DNA of 64,000 nt from Balaenoptera acutorostrata (GCF_949987535.1 NC_080066.1:96112413-96176412), one strand, 5' to 3'; numbered from the stretch's first letter, positions 46,201-57,253 are shown. Notes: generated from the letters alone by a model not told the origin. Translations and numbers: made by a program.

Positions 46201-46630
46201 GTTTCAGAGCAGAGAGAGTAAAGGGCATGGTGTGATGTAGAGTAGGCTGTGGAGGAGCAGGGTGGAGGGAAGGAAACAGCCGGATCCTACACTTGGCAGA
46301 CAGAAAAGCCTAGCTTTCCAAAAATGACAGGAGCCCAATTTACAGTTTATGGGGAACTCTCACCTCCAGCACCTCACTGGACCCTCACACCAACCCCGAA
46401 AGCGAGGGAGTGTTAGCCCCACTTTATAGAAACGGAAACTGAGGCTCAGTGACTTCATCAAAACCACACAGCTGGAGAGGGCCCGTAAAAACAAGCCTGC
46501 GGACTGCAAGTCCTGTGCATTTCCCTCTACTCCGCGTCCTCCCTAGCCCTCTAGCCCTCGGGGAGAGAACACTCGCCTCCTTCTTGAAGAGGGTGAACTT
46601 GACAGCGCAGCCGTAGCACCTACTCTCCAT
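40138..46630 (-). CDS. ZFYVE19: ZFYVE19 / ANCHR, FYVE-finger abscission checkpoint protein (11 coding exons)
   Basis: ANCHR holds VPS4 at the midbody with CHMP4C and delays abscission when chromatin bridges persist. The joined exons (1200 bases) give 399 residues. The human long form is 471 because of an N-terminal extension; from its internal MESRCYGC it is about 396. Visible parts are a FYVE-type zinc finger with eight cysteines (5, 8, 21, 24, 29, 32, 50, 53); two MIM1-like repeats ([10 protein letters not shown] at about 123 and [10 protein letters not shown] at about 144), the VPS4-binding type; a charged coiled-coil (about 228-268); an acidic run [10 protein letters not shown]; and a C-terminal B-box-like Cys/His cluster (349-377). 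All junctions keep frame. Intron 1 needs a GC donor, and the intron 8 donor (GTTGGC) is weak. The promoter is shared head-to-head with DNAJC17. Confidence 0.97.
40299..40426 (-). CDS. ZFYVE19: ZFYVE19 coding exon 10: B-box-like zinc cluster
   Basis: Acceptor TTCAAAG|GTC, donor CTTCCG|GTGGGT. Encodes the acidic EAEEEELPW, then [20 protein letters not shown] and CVRCF, a Cys-rich zinc-binding segment. Confidence 0.95.
40562..40660 (-). CDS. ZFYVE19: ZFYVE19 coding exon 9
   Basis: Acceptor GTCCACAG|CTC, donor CCTGAG|GTGAGG. Encodes [18 protein letters not shown] followed by a variable Pro/Gln-rich stretch. Confidence 0.94.
40972..41051 (-). CDS. ZFYVE19: ZFYVE19 coding exon 8
   Basis: Acceptor CTTCAAG|TG. 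Encodes [18 protein letters not shown] and AIQRVLQQ. The donor CAGCAG|GTTGGC is weak, but the junction to LTEEA is as expected. Confidence 0.93.
41484..41693 (-). CDS. ZFYVE19: ZFYVE19 coding exon 7: coiled-coil
   Basis: Acceptor TTTCCAG|CC, donor GATAGAG|GTAGAG. 69 codons with a heptad-like [20 protein letters not shown] stretch and [15 protein letters not shown]. Confidence 0.95.
42180..42330 (+). mobile_element. MIR SINE
   Basis: Phrases 'ctttactaattaatagctgtgtgaccttggtcaagttcctta' and 'tcagtttcctcatttat' are a good MIR match. Confidence 0.85.
42352..42870 (-). mobile_element. MER5A-type hAT transposon, interrupted
   Basis: Left part CAGGGTTTCTTAATCTTGG to 42395, right part 'attctttgttgtggggttgtcctgtg' to GAGAACCACTGC. 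Joined, they match the mammalian MER5A layout from memory. Positions 42397-42695 are a foreign insert. Strand is nominal. Confidence 0.75.
42397..42695 (+). mobile_element. Tc1/mariner-superfamily DNA transposon fossil
   Basis: A 299-bp unit with terminal inverted repeats CAGGCATACCT (left) and CAGGCATGCCT (right end, reverse complement), flanked by TA on both sides (42395-42396 and 42696-42697). No coding capacity. The name (Tigger-like or other) is uncertain. Confidence 0.8.
42900..43060 (-). mobile_element. hAT-type transposon fossil
   Basis: Contains GTGCTGTCCAAGATTGTAGC and GAGCACTTGAAATGTGGCTG, the same family text as 31060-31270. Orientation is nominal. Confidence 0.6.
43490..43598 (-). 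CDS. ZFYVE19: ZFYVE19 coding exon 6
   Basis: Encodes [18 protein letters not shown], then [18 protein letters not shown]. The acceptor is GAGCAG|GCA. A competing AG three bases upstream would add one Gln (NAGNAG type). The donor is GGCCCAG|GTATCT. Confidence 0.93.
43946..44091 (-). CDS. ZFYVE19: ZFYVE19 coding exon 5: two MIM1-like motifs
   Basis: Acceptor ATTGCAG|AG, donor CAGCTG|GTGAGT. Holds both repeats, [15 protein letters not shown] and [15 protein letters not shown], that in human ANCHR bind VPS4. Confidence 0.95.
44188..44306 (-). CDS. ZFYVE19: ZFYVE19 coding exon 4
   Basis: Acceptor CTGCCAG|GC, donor AAGCCCA|GTGAGT. Encodes [20 protein letters not shown], then [19 protein letters not shown]. 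Confidence 0.95.
44691..44744 (-). CDS. ZFYVE19: ZFYVE19 coding exon 3
   Basis: 54 bp, acceptor CTCTATAG|AG, donor TAAGAA|GTAAGT. Encodes [17 protein letters not shown], one Pro longer than human as remembered. Confidence 0.94.
44914..45035 (-). CDS. ZFYVE19: ZFYVE19 coding exon 2: main part of the FYVE finger
   Basis: Acceptor CTTGTAG|TAC, donor ACCAG|GTGAGA. Encodes [18 protein letters not shown], then [12 protein letters not shown], carrying six of the eight zinc cysteines. Confidence 0.96.
45036..46576 (-). other. ZFYVE19: ZFYVE19 intron 1
   Basis: The intron begins GCGAGT and ends TTGTAG. It contains a full CHR SINE (45272-45551) and MIR-like fragments near 45730-45960 and 46340-46490. 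Confidence 0.8.
45272..45551 (+). mobile_element. CHR-type SINE
   Basis: Plus copy starting GGGGCTTCCCTGGTGGCGCA with an A tail. Target duplication AAAATTCCCATGCTT at 45257-45271 and 45552-45566. It lies antisense within ZFYVE19 intron 1. Confidence 0.95.
46577..46630 (-). CDS. ZFYVE19: ZFYVE19 coding exon 1
   Basis: ATG at 46630 encodes [18 protein letters not shown], with the first two zinc cysteines. The only junction that keeps phase 0 to YGCKNC uses a GC donor (AAGGAG|GCGAGT). A human isoform starts further upstream; no such upstream start was established here. Confidence 0.93.
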
Positions 46631-47004
46631 CCTGGTTACCGGCGCGGCGCGGCAAGGTCGGCGGAGCTGAGCTCTTGCGGCTCATATCCAGGACCCCCTG
46701 GACCTTCACCCAGCCCCTCTGTTACTCTCCACGCCCACTCGCGCGGGCCAGCCAAGGCCTCCGACAGGAGAATCACTACAGTCACCCCAGCCCGAGAGCA
46801 TCAGCGGCGGGCGCGAGGGCTGCTGGGAGTCGTAGTTCATTCACTAGTGCCCGCCTCCTTCAGAGGCAGTCAAGCCTAGTTCAGAGCACGACATTTCCCA
46901 GGGGGCTAAGCGCCTCCATCAGGCTTGGGGTCGATAGTCCCCGGGAATCCCCACACGCTTAGGCTCTTGGGAGTTGTAGTACTAATCCAGTCAGGGTTGG
47001 AACC
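46631..47004. promoter_or_regulatory. Bidirectional CpG-rich promoter, ZFYVE19/DNAJC17
   Basis: 374 bases separate the two divergent start codons. The interval is CpG-rich without an evident TATA box. Two copies of TGGGAGT(C/T)GTAGT lie at 46824-46836 and 46968-46980. In reverse they read ACTAC(G/A)ACTCCCA, the ACTACA-type motif of ZNF143/THAP11-bound promoters. Confidence 0.8.
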
Positions 47005-47082
47005 ATGGCGGTGGCCAAGGAGCTCTTACAGATGGACCTGTACGCGTTATTAGGTATCGAGGAGGAGGCGACGGACAAAGAG
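47005..47082 (+). CDS. DNAJC17: DNAJC17, first coding exon (rest of gene beyond window or unseen)
   Basis: DNAJC17 is a nuclear J-domain/RRM protein linked to the spliceosome. The ATG at 47005 has a strong context (AACCATGG). The 26 codons encode the start of the J domain, with helix I text [13 protein letters not shown], ending TDKE at a consensus donor (AAAGAG|GTGAGA), phase 0. The next exon should begin with the VKKAYR-type helix II and reach the HPD motif. I did not find it in the remaining 17 kb, so intron 1 probably extends past the window. Confidence 0.95.
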
Positions 47083-48489
47083 GTGAGAACTGGGGCGAGG
47101 AGGGCCGATCCCGAGCGACCTGGCGGGCTTTCCCGTCTTGGCGCGCCCGAGGCTGGCGCCACCAGCTTTCCACGTTCGGCCGGGCCGTGAGTGGGGAACG
47201 AGGGGCGGCCCGACGGCCTCAGGTGGTTTCCCAGACCTTTCCTGAATGGTCTGAGGGCCTTACGAGGAAGAGGGGGCACGAGACGAAGGCTCCTAGCGCG
47301 GGGAACTGTACTGTGCTCTCCTCGTGGCCCTTGTCTAGAAGAGGCCGCGGTTGAGCCTGTGAGACAACCCTAGCCTACTTCCTGCGCGTGCGCAGTGTCA
47401 GCCTCCGATTCCGCTTCTGTCTAAACTGTGGCTGGGGGAACTTCATTGTCTCTCTCTTGCTGGCTGATTTAACTCTGCTTAGAGCCTAGGGCGGAAGAAA
47501 GGCCAGGTCTCAAGGCTCCTCCATTCCTTTTTCATACCCTCCGTGGCAGTGTAAGCTATGACTCTGCCATCTCTATTTTCTTTTTACATCCCAGCCCTTT
47601 GACTCTTTTCAAGTAGTGGATGCTCAGGTGTTGCCCTCTCACCATGTGCTAGTGGGCCAAAAGCAGGAGGATCAGAAGGATAAGGCAGATGACCTAGAGT
47701 TTCACAGGAAGGCGTTGATAAATGTGTCAGGGAGTGGGACACTGACCAAGCTGTAATTAAGATTTCTGTTACTTTCCCGTGGATTATGGTGGTAGCTGTA
47801 GCAGTGTAGGAAGGGGAGGCAGATAAGTCACCAGATGGAAATTAATGCCTGCAGATGCCCCTGTACCTCCAGGCTGCTCTGCTCATCGGCGGAACTTGTA
47901 AGAGGAAGCTCTGGGGCAGAAAAGCAGGGAGACCCATAGGGCCCTTGAGGAGGGATACTGTCACCCTGTACAGAACTGTTCCCTGCAGCTGCAGCTGAAA
48001 TCAGAAGTGGGCCATGGGGATGTATACACAGCACCAAAAGCATCTGTTAACACCTATCTCATAAGTCTTAAATTTTCACTATTAATAATGCCTGACACAT
48101 ATATAATACTTACTATGTGCTGGACACTATTCTAAGTGTTCTACATTTGTAAATTGTTTAATTAGTACTTCGTTAGTAGTGAGAAATTACTTTGGACACT
48201 TCACACCAGATCTAGCCAGTGTGTTGGAACCTCGAAGTTGAGAACTCCTGAGGAAGGCAATTACGAGCCACTGATGTATATATTAATCAGAGAAGTGACA
48301 TAATCAGATTTTAAAGAAAATATTCAACATCAGTGTGCAGAAAGGACACAAGTAGGGGGTGGGTAGAGGAGCTGCCACTAGGGGGTCAGGTGGGGCTGTT
48401 GTCTAGGCAAGAGGCCAAGGTCTAAGCAGCACAGGGAGGTTGGGATTCAGTTTTCACTCAGGTGAGATAAGGGATAGGTGAGAAGACTT

Positions 48490-48794
48490 TTTTTTTTAAG
48501 AATTTAAAAAATATTTGTTTATTTTATTTATTTTTTTGGCTGCATTGGGTCTGAGTTGTGGCACGCGAGGGCTTCGTTGAGGCGTGCGGGCTTTCTCTCT
48601 AGTTGTGGTGCGCGGGGTCCAGAGTGCATGGGCTCTGTAGCTGCAATTCGTTGAGGTGCGCGAGCTCAGTAGTCGTGATGTGCGGGCTTTGCTGCCCCGT
48701 GGCATATGGGATCTTAGTTCCCTGACCAGGGATCGAACCCGCGTCCCCTGCATTGGAAGGTGGATTTTTTACCACTGGACCACCAGGGAAGTCC
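48490..48794 (-). mobile_element. CHR-family SINE, diverged
   Basis: Reverse copy with a T/A-rich tail (48488-48535) and head ending CCACCAGGGAAGTCCC. The body lacks some modules. Confidence 0.88.
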
Positions 48795-48809
48795 CCTGGA
48801 GTCATTCTT

Positions 48810-49440
48810 GATACCTCCCTATCCTCTCACTCTTGCATCTAGTCCATCACCAGGTCCTAATGAATTCATTTCTCAAATAATCTCCAAACCTGTTCATTAA
48901 TCTCCGTCTCCACCACCACCGCTCCAGCCCAAACGCCCATCAACTTCCATCTGAATGATTACAGTGGCCTGCCAACTCATTTCCCTGCTTCCAGTCTATT
49001 CTGTTCCACTCTGTTGCACTCCTCCGATCTGTCCTACTCAACGGAAAATGGAATAATCTTGGTGCTCCTTTAAAACCCTATTGCACTTTTAATAAAACAT
49101 GCAATAGAATTTCTTACCCCTTCTTACATGCTTTTCCCTGTGTCCAGAATGCTCTTCCTCCCCTTCTGTTAACCTGGGTTACTTTTACTTGGCCTTCAGA
49201 GCTCAGCTTAAATGGCATTTCCTCAGAGAGGCCTTGCCTATTGTTCTTTCATAGCAGCCACTTCTCCTTTCCAGCACTTATATCAGTTTGCAAGTATATA
49301 TTCATTTGTGTGATTATTTATCTCATGGCTACTCCCCTCTGTACTCTTAGCTCTGAGGAGCAGGTCTGGTCCATTCACTTCTGTAGCAGCCCCTTCCTGT
49401 TGACTGGCACAGAGTAGGCTGTCAATAAATATTTGTTGAA
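48810..49440 (-). mobile_element. L2-type LINE fragment
   Basis: Reverse L2 style text: 'ctccaaacctgttcattaatctcc', 'ggccttcagagctcagcttaaatggca', 'tagtaggctgtcaataaatatttgttgaatgaa'-like end. Assigned from memory of the consensus style. Confidence 0.65.
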
Positions 49441-49624
49441 TGAAGGAAGTAGCAGCTAAGAGCCCACTGGAACAACTTGGCTTGAGAATCAGGAGATCTG
49501 GGGCCTCATTCAGAGCCTGACTTTCCTCAAATGTAAAATGAGGGAGTTGGGCAAACTATGACTTCAGGAGTCAAATGGCCCATGACCTGGTTTTTTAATG
49601 AGCCATGAGCTGAGAATGGTTTTT

Positions 49625-50890
49625 CATGTTAAAACGATTGCAAAAAAAACAACCACAACTCAACAACAAAAAACCGAATAACTCAATTAAAAAATAGGCA
49701 ACGGACTTGAATAGACATTTCTCCAAAGAAGATATATAAATGACCAATAAATACATGAAAAGATGCTCAATACCACTGGTCATTAGATAAACGCAAATCA
49801 AAACCACAGTGAGATACCACTTCATACCTGTTAGGATGGCTATTAAAGAAAAACAAAAACAGAAAGTTACTAGTGTTGGTGAGGGTGTGGAGAAATTAGA
49901 ACCCTTGTACATTGCTTGTAGTGCAGCTGCTGTGGAAAACAGTATGACAATTCCTCAAAAAATTAAACATAGAATTACCATATGATCCAGCAATTTCACT
50001 TCTGGGTATATACCCAAAAGAAATGAAAGTAGGGACTCAAACAGATATTTCTTTTTTTTAGTTTACTTTTGGCTGTGTTGGGTCTTCGTTGCTGCACGCG
50101 GACTTTCTCTAGTTGTGGAGAGCGGGGGCTACTGTTCGCTGCGGTGCGTGGGCTTCTCACCGTGGTGGCTTCTCTTGTTGCGGAGCACGGGCTCTAGGCA
50201 CGCAGGCTCAGTAGTTGTGGTTCGCGGGCTCTAGAGCGCAGGCTCAGTAGTTGTGGCGCACGGGCTTAGTTGCTCTGCGGCATGTGGGATCTTCCCGGAC
50301 CAGGGATCAAACCTGTGTCCCCTGCATTGGCAGGCGGATTCTTAACCACTGCACCACCAGGGAAGTCCCTTAAACAGATATTTGTACACCCATGTTCATA
50401 GTGGCATAATTCAAAATAGCCAAAAGGTGGGAGCAGCCAAAGTGGCCATTAACAAATGAATGGTTAAACAAAATGTGGTATATACATACAATGGAATATT
50501 ATTCATCCTTGAAAAGGAAGGACATTTTGACACATGCTACAATATGGATGAAACTTGAGGGTGTGATGTTGAGTGAAATAAGCTAGTCACAAATGGACAA
50601 ATATTATATCGTTCCTCTTGTACAAGATTCCTAAGAGTAGTCAGATTCACAGAGACAAAGTAGAATGGTAGTTTCCGGGGACAGGAGAGTGAGTGTGGAA
50701 TGAGGAGTTAGTGTTTAAATGGTACAGAGTTTCAGCTTTACAAGATGAAAAAAGTTCTGGAGACTTATGGCAGTAATGGTTGCACAATATGAATGTACTT
50801 AATGTCATAGAACTATACACTTAAAAATGGTTAAAATGGTAACTTTTATGTTAATATATATTTTAATATGTTTTACAATAAAAACAACCA
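49625..50890 (+). mobile_element. LINE-1 3' part (plus orientation), split by a SINE
   Basis: Reads as the end of L1 ORF2 and 3' UTR: 'aacggacttgaatagacatttctccaaagaagat', 'tatgatccagcaatttcact', 'gaaataagctagtcacaaa', ending 'ttttacaataaaaac'. Frames are broken. A SINE occupies 50051-50371. Confidence 0.88.
50051..50371 (-). mobile_element. CHR-type SINE inside an L1
   Basis: Reverse copy with target duplication AAACAGATATTT at 50039-50050 and 50372-50383. It interrupts L1 sequence that is continuous once the SINE is removed. Confidence 0.95.
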
Positions 50891-51547
50891 ACCAAAACAG
50901 AATAAAAACAAAGAAGAACATATATCATGGGAATTTAGAGAGTCAGCAAGTCCCAAAGGTAGACGTTTTTGTTCCCCATCCAGCCCTAAGGGAGACAGGT
51001 GGGGCAAGGTATCATTTTCTTGTAGGAAAGCTTTGAGTTGAGGACCCAGGTTTGGTGTGGAAGTGCTCCTGGGGAGAGGATAACGCCCCAGGAATCCAAT
51101 CTCCTAGAATCTCAGGCAGTAAGCCCCAGATTCTTATGTGCTAATGCACATGTGCCTGTGTGCGTGTATGTGCGCACACACACAGGACAGGGCCGGGCCC
51201 TAGAGCCTGCCAAGATGAAGAGTAGGTCATGGATTAATGCCACTTGCAAACCTTGAAGAGATTCTGAATTAATCTCAGGGATTATTTAGGTGACTACAAT
51301 GGCCTTCTAATCCTTTCCCTAGTTCTGTTCTTGCCCCCTTGAGCCTCTTCGCACAGCAGCCAGAGTGAGCCTTTAGATGGTAAATCAGATGGTGTTACCT
51401 CTGCTCCCAGCTCCCCAGGGGCTTCTCATCAGTCTTAGAATGAAGGCTGAAGGCCCTCCTTGGCCCTTGGGGCCCTCAATGCCTCTCTTGCATGTTCCCT
51501 ATCACTCTTCCCTTGCTCACCGGGCTCCAGCCACATCAGTCCTATAA

Positions 51548-52290
51548 TTTTTTTTTAATTGTGGTGAAATATACATAACATAAAATTTTCCATTTAAACC
51601 TTTTTTTTTAGTGTACAATTCAGTGGCATTAAGTACATTTACATTGATATGCAGCCGTCACCACTATCCATCTCCAGAACTTTTCCATCATCCCAAACTG
51701 AAGTTCCATACCTTTAAACGTTAACTCCCTATTCTCTTCTCCCCTTAGCCCCTGGTAACTACTATTTTACTTTCTTTCTCTATGAACTTGACTATTTTAT
51801 GTACCTCATATAAATGAACATGCAAATATATAATATTTGTTTTTTTATATCTGGCTTATTTCACTTAATGTAATGTTTTCAGGTTTCATCCATTTTGTTG
51901 AATGGATCAGAATTTCCTTCCTTTTTAAGGCTGAATAATATTCCACCATATGTATGTACACATTCTGTTTATCCACTCATCTTTTGATGGACATTTGGGT
52001 TGTTTCCACCTTTTAGTTGTTATGAATGGTATTATTAGGAACATGAGTGTATGAATATCTGTTCGAGTCCTGCTTTCAGTTCTTTTGGGTATATATCCCA
52101 CAGTGTAATTGCTGGATCATATGTAATTCTACGTTTAATGTTTTGAGGAACTGCCATGCTGCCTTCCACAGCAGCTGCACCATGGCACATTTCTACAAGA
52201 AATGCTCAGTCATTCTAATTTCTCCACATTCTTCCCACCACTTGTCATTTTCGGTGTTTTGGATAATACATCCTAATGGATATGAAAGAG
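51548..52290 (-). mobile_element. L1M-type LINE-1 fragment
   Basis: Reversed old L1: 'gtggtgaaatatacataacataaaatt', 'ggctgaataatattccacc', 'tttgatggacatttgggttgtttccacc'. No open frame of note. Confidence 0.85.
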
Positions 52291-52882
52291 GCCTCCAGTG
52301 ATATTTTTTCAAACTCACCTAACACATTCCTGCTTCAGGGCCTTTACATTTGCTAGTGCTTCTGTTTAGAACGTCTCTTTCCTGGTAGTTGTATATCTCA
52401 CTCCCACACCTTATTCAGATTTCCATTCACATATCACCCCCTACCCTCTCAAAGGCTTTCAGAAGTCGTACATCTAATTACTACACATTGTATTACATGC
52501 CCATTTGCTTACCATTGGTCTCCCCCGTTAGAATGTAAAAGATCCAGGAAGGAAGAGACTTACTCTTTTTTGTTTACTGCTATGTCTCTAGCACCTAGAA
52601 CAGTGCCTGGCCCTTGATAGGTGTTCAGTCAATCCTTGTTGAATGATTGAATATGTATTATTACTTTCTTATGCAGTAATACTTTGCAGCAAAGTGAAAT
52701 TGCTAGACCAATCAAATATATTTACCCAAAGTAAATGTATTTAAAAGCTTTTTCAAAATTGTCTTTCAGAAAAGTGGTGCCATCTTATACTCCCACTGGG
52801 TAGGCAGGAGATCGCCCCATCTCTCAGCTGGCAGCTCCCATCCTGGCTCTCGGAAACAGCATGCTGTGTGCCCAGTGCCTTG

Positions 52883-52902
52883 CACACACACACACACACA
52901 CA
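52883..52902. repeat. Short (CA)n repeat
   Basis: Ten CA units. Confidence 0.9.
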
Positions 52903-54609
52903 GCAGGTCCCCCACACTTCATTAAATCAAACTTTACAGTGTTCTCCCTGCCTCTTTTGGTGTTCTTTCCCTTTCTTCACCTGTGTTTTCGAGGAGGGTA
53001 GAAACATTTCCCACAAACACCATTCGATTCCACAAACTTTTAAGTGCCTACCTACTGTGTGCCTGTCTCAGAGCCTGCTGCTAGGGATACAGATGTGAAG
53101 AGAGCAGTTCCTGGAGGGTCACCCCATCGTGTCTGTTTCCAGCCTTTCTGTCTCTTGCTTTTGGGGTCCATCATTTTGAAATGCAGAGGTCAAAGTTGAT
53201 AATTCTAGAAGGTGATGCTTTCTAATCAGATGGTGATTTCCTAGAGAGTGTAACTCATATGCAGAAAATGATAGCTTTTATAACTAATCTTAACAAGTAA
53301 GGCCAAGAGTTGTTGTTTGTTACATCTACCGTGTGTTGAGAATGGATGGAAATCATAATACAGAGCCTTGAGCAATGTTGGGAATTCTAAATGTGCCTTT
53401 ATAATCATCTTTGTACTTATCACCAGTGACAGTTAAGAAAGTGGATTTTAGAGGCAGACTGCCTGGATATTGGCTCCATGACTTACCTAGTTTGTGACCT
53501 TGAGTAAATATTTAACCTCTGTGTGCCTTGGCTTCCATGTCTGCGAAATGGGAATGGTGGCAGTCCCTCTTCTCTGGCGTTGTTATGAGGCTCAATCCAG
53601 GCAAAGCACTTGGCAAGGCACTTGGCACAGACTCACTACAAGTTCCCTCATGCTGTTATCATTGTTGCTCCACCTTCCTTACACTGTAAGTGCTAATGTC
53701 CAATGCACATCTCCCAAACTCATGTCTAAGTTTGCCCTCCACTTCTCACACCTTCTCACTCATTCCAGTCCTGATGGACCAGTGCTGATTCACCTCACAC
53801 TACACCAGTGATTCTCGACCAAGGCAGTGGTCAGGGTAGAAAGGAGGTGGGGCATCAGGTAGAGCAAAATTGAGGATCAGCAGAGTTCACTATTCAGTTC
53901 AAATCTACAGATGAATGGAGTATGTCACCATGGACAAGGGACTGTGTAGGCATGGTGGGACTTCAGAGCTGAAGAAGACATCACTTCTGCTTTAGCTCAC
54001 ACAATATAGTAAACAATGAATTTTGAGGTAGAGTGAAAGAGGTGGAATAAAAGTATATAAGGAAAATGCTGTTGGAATAAAGAGGAAGACAAGATTCATA
54101 TGATTGGCAGGATCATGGAAGACTTCCCCTGAGGAGGTGTTTTTGTGCAAGACCTTGAGAGGAGAAAAGAATATATCACAGCAGGGTTAAAAGGGATCAT
54201 CATGATCATTTACCCTCTTCATTTTATAGACAGGAGGATGGAGGTCCAAAGAGGCTATGGAACTTGCTGAGATCACCCAGTGAGTGAGTGTTGGGTCAGA
54301 CTGGAGCCCCAGTTTAATATTCCTTCCACTGCTCTGCAGTTGACACGTGAATTTCTCTCCTGTCTATAGCAGCCTTGCCTTTCATTTGAAGCCCTTTGAA
54401 GGGTACATAACTCACTGTATCTTGGCAGGTATTATTTGGTGAAGCTTGAAAATGCATTTTGATCAACTGTTTGAAGACTAAAGTTTTAAATGTATTTACC
54501 AGGAAAACTACCGTGGAAACTTAATATTGACCTTTTCAGTTTATATTTTATTATTGCTTTAAGGAAAAGGCTGTTTTACCTGTTTGCTAGCTAATACCTT
54601 TATTTATTT

Positions 54610-54961
54610 ATTTATTTATTTTTTAAAGGGAACTTTATTTTTATTTATTTATTTTATTTATTTTTGGCTGCGTTGGGTCTCCGTTGCTGTGCGGGCTTTC
54701 TTTAGTTGCGGCGAGCAGGGGCTACTCTTCGTTGCGGTGCGTGGGCTTCTCACTGAGGTGGCTTCTCTTGTGGCGGAGCATGGGCTGTACGCATGTGGGC
54801 TTCAGTAGTTGTGGCTCGCAGGCTCTAGAGCGTAGGCTCAGTAGTTGTGGTGCACGGACTTAATTGCTGCGCGGCCTGTGGGATCTTCCCGGACCAGGGC
54901 TCGAACCCGTGTCCCCTGCATTGGCAGGAGGATTCTTAACCACTGTGCCACCAGGGAAGCC
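54610..54961 (-). mobile_element. CHR-type SINE
   Basis: Reverse copy ending CCACCAGGGAAGCC. The target duplication CTAATACCTTTATTTA flanks it (54591-54606 and about 54962-54977). Confidence 0.93.
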
Positions 54962-55667
54962 CTAATACCTTTATTTAAATCACTTATTTCTGTTATACCC
55001 TAAAATGTGATACATTGACATTGTTTCTTACAGATTTAAAAGGAATAAGTTTTTGAGGACAGAGAAGGACTTGAAGGAATGGCATGAAGGGGTAGAAGTC
55101 AAAGTGCTTGGCATGACAAGGAATGGGACATTGCCTAGGGTCTGTTGAGGGTGTGGCAGGAGTTGAATCTGAAAAATGTGGTGTCTCTGGGCCTCTAGGC
55201 CCTAGGGTGGTTGGACTTGATTCTGTGGGCATCTGGGGGCCATTTCTGGATTTGAGGTGAGCCTGACTCAGTCCACTGTCTCCAATGGGAGCCTTTCTCA
55301 AAGCCTCTTACCTCCAGACCAGGCACTGAGACCTCAAGGTTGGGCAGTGAGCCTGGTTTCACTTGACAGCTGTCGTTCATTCACCAAGGGCCTGACCAGC
55401 ACTGGGTGGGACCAGGAGCCAGGCCTCCAAGTCCTCTCTGTATCTCTCTGATGGTTAACTCATTCCTGGGTTTGTCTGTCTGGCTGAAACTCTGAATTTT
55501 TGAAGTTACTTGGCTGCCTGTTAAGTCAAAAGGAATGATTCATTTGTGTTTGTAAGCTGTAAGCTATTCATTAGCATTCAAGATAATACCTCACATTTAC
55601 ATGACACCAAAGTGCTTTCACATAAATTATCTCATTTGATGTGATCTTCAAAACAAGCCTGTGAGGA

Positions 55668-56012
55668 CTTCCCTGGTGGCACAGTGGTTAAGAATCCGCC
55701 TACCAATGCAGGGCACATGGGTTCGAGCCCTGGTCCGGGAAGATCCCACATGCCACGGAGCACCTAAGCCTGTGCACCACAACTACTGAGCCTGTGCTCT
55801 AGAGCCTGCGAGCCACAACTACTGAGCCCGCGTGCTGCAACTACTGAAGCCCACGCGCCTAGAGCCTGTGCTCCGCAACAAGAGAAGCCACCACAATGAG
55901 AAGCCCGCGCACCGCAACAAAGAGTAGCCCCAGCTCACCACAGCTAGAGAAAGCCCACGTGCAGCAACAAAAGACCCATCCCAGCCAAATATAAATAAAT
56001 AAAAAAAATATT
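55668..56012 (+). mobile_element. CHR-type SINE (first of a head-to-tail pair)
   Basis: Plus copy from GGACTTCCCTGGTGGCACAG through GGTTCGAGCCCTGGTCC to an AAATAAATAAA tail. Confidence 0.94.
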
Positions 56013-56080
56013 TTTTTTAAAAAAAGAATACATAAGAATCTATAACTTAAAAAAAAAAAACAAAAAAACAAGAGTGTGGG

Positions 56081-56432
56081 GCTTCCCTGGTGGCACAGTG
56101 GTTAAGAATCCGCCTGCCAATGCAGGGGACACGGGCACGGGTTCCAGCCCTGGTCTAGGAAGATCCCACATGCTGTGGAGCAGCTAAGCCCGTGCGCCAC
56201 AACTACTGAGCCTGCGCTCTAGAGCCTGTGAGCCACAACTGCTGACCCCGTGTGCCAAAACTACTGAAGCCCATGCGCCTAGAGCCCGTGCTCCGCAACA
56301 AGAGAAGCCACCGCAATGAGAAGCCCACGTACCGCAACAAAGAGTAGCCCCCGCTCGCCGCAACTAGAGAAAGCCTGCGCGCAGCAACGAAGACCCAATG
56401 CAGCCAAAAATAAATAAATAAAATTTTAAAAA
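56081..56432 (+). mobile_element. CHR-type SINE (second of a head-to-tail pair)
   Basis: Plus copy starting GGGCTTCCCTGGTGGCACAG. The A-box/B-box spacer carries a short duplication (ACGGGCACGGGTTCCAGCCC). It ends in an AAATAAATAAATAAA tail. Confidence 0.94.
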
Positions 56433-57253
56433 AACAAGTGTGAGGTACACAAGGACTATTAGCTCCAATTTATACATGAGAAGACTGACACTGACAGAGT
56501 TTGATTTGCCCAGCATAAGGTGGCTAGTAAATGCAGAGCGCCTGCCCAAACCTGCATTTTCTACTCCTATTTCAGAGCTGTTTTCCATGACCCACACCTC
56601 AGGAACAATTAGGGTAACAAGAGATGGGTCTGCGGGCCCCAGAAAGCCGTGTGTTCCCATCTGTGACACAGATAGAGATTTGACTCTGTGAGTAAAGCTG
56701 CACGACCTGGGTAAGCTCGAAGGGTATTAAGCCAACCCGGACAACTTGAGGAAGTATGTTAAAATTTGTGTTAAAACTACCACAGTGGAGTTTTCATTTC
56801 AGCTAAGGTAGAATTCAAAATATTCTCCATTTGCATAGCTGCTTTCCCTATTTTTGCTGTTCCTGAATACTGTTAGTTGGTTATTATTATTTTTCTCTAA
56901 ATTGACTCACTTCTTTTTACTAATATAATTTGTTTATAAAGGAAACCAGTGTGTTAAGGGGAAAAAAGAATGAGATGTAGGGAGTACCAGGGCCCAGAGA
57001 GAAAGAGTTCTGCACCTGGGCAGAGGAGAGTGGCTTTGGGGGTAGGGACCCAGGTCTCCAGGGGTTAAGAGTGACAGCAGGCTGTGGGGAGAGGTGAGGG
57101 GCCGCCAGACCCAGGGTATCTGACAGATCTGAGGGGTGGAAATCTCCAACCTGATAGAAGAATGCAGGTGAGGATTTTGGAGTCTGAGCATGATGTAAGC
57201 CTGCTTAGGGTAAGGGTGGGAGGGAGAGGCGGGGCCTGAGAGAAGTGGGCATA

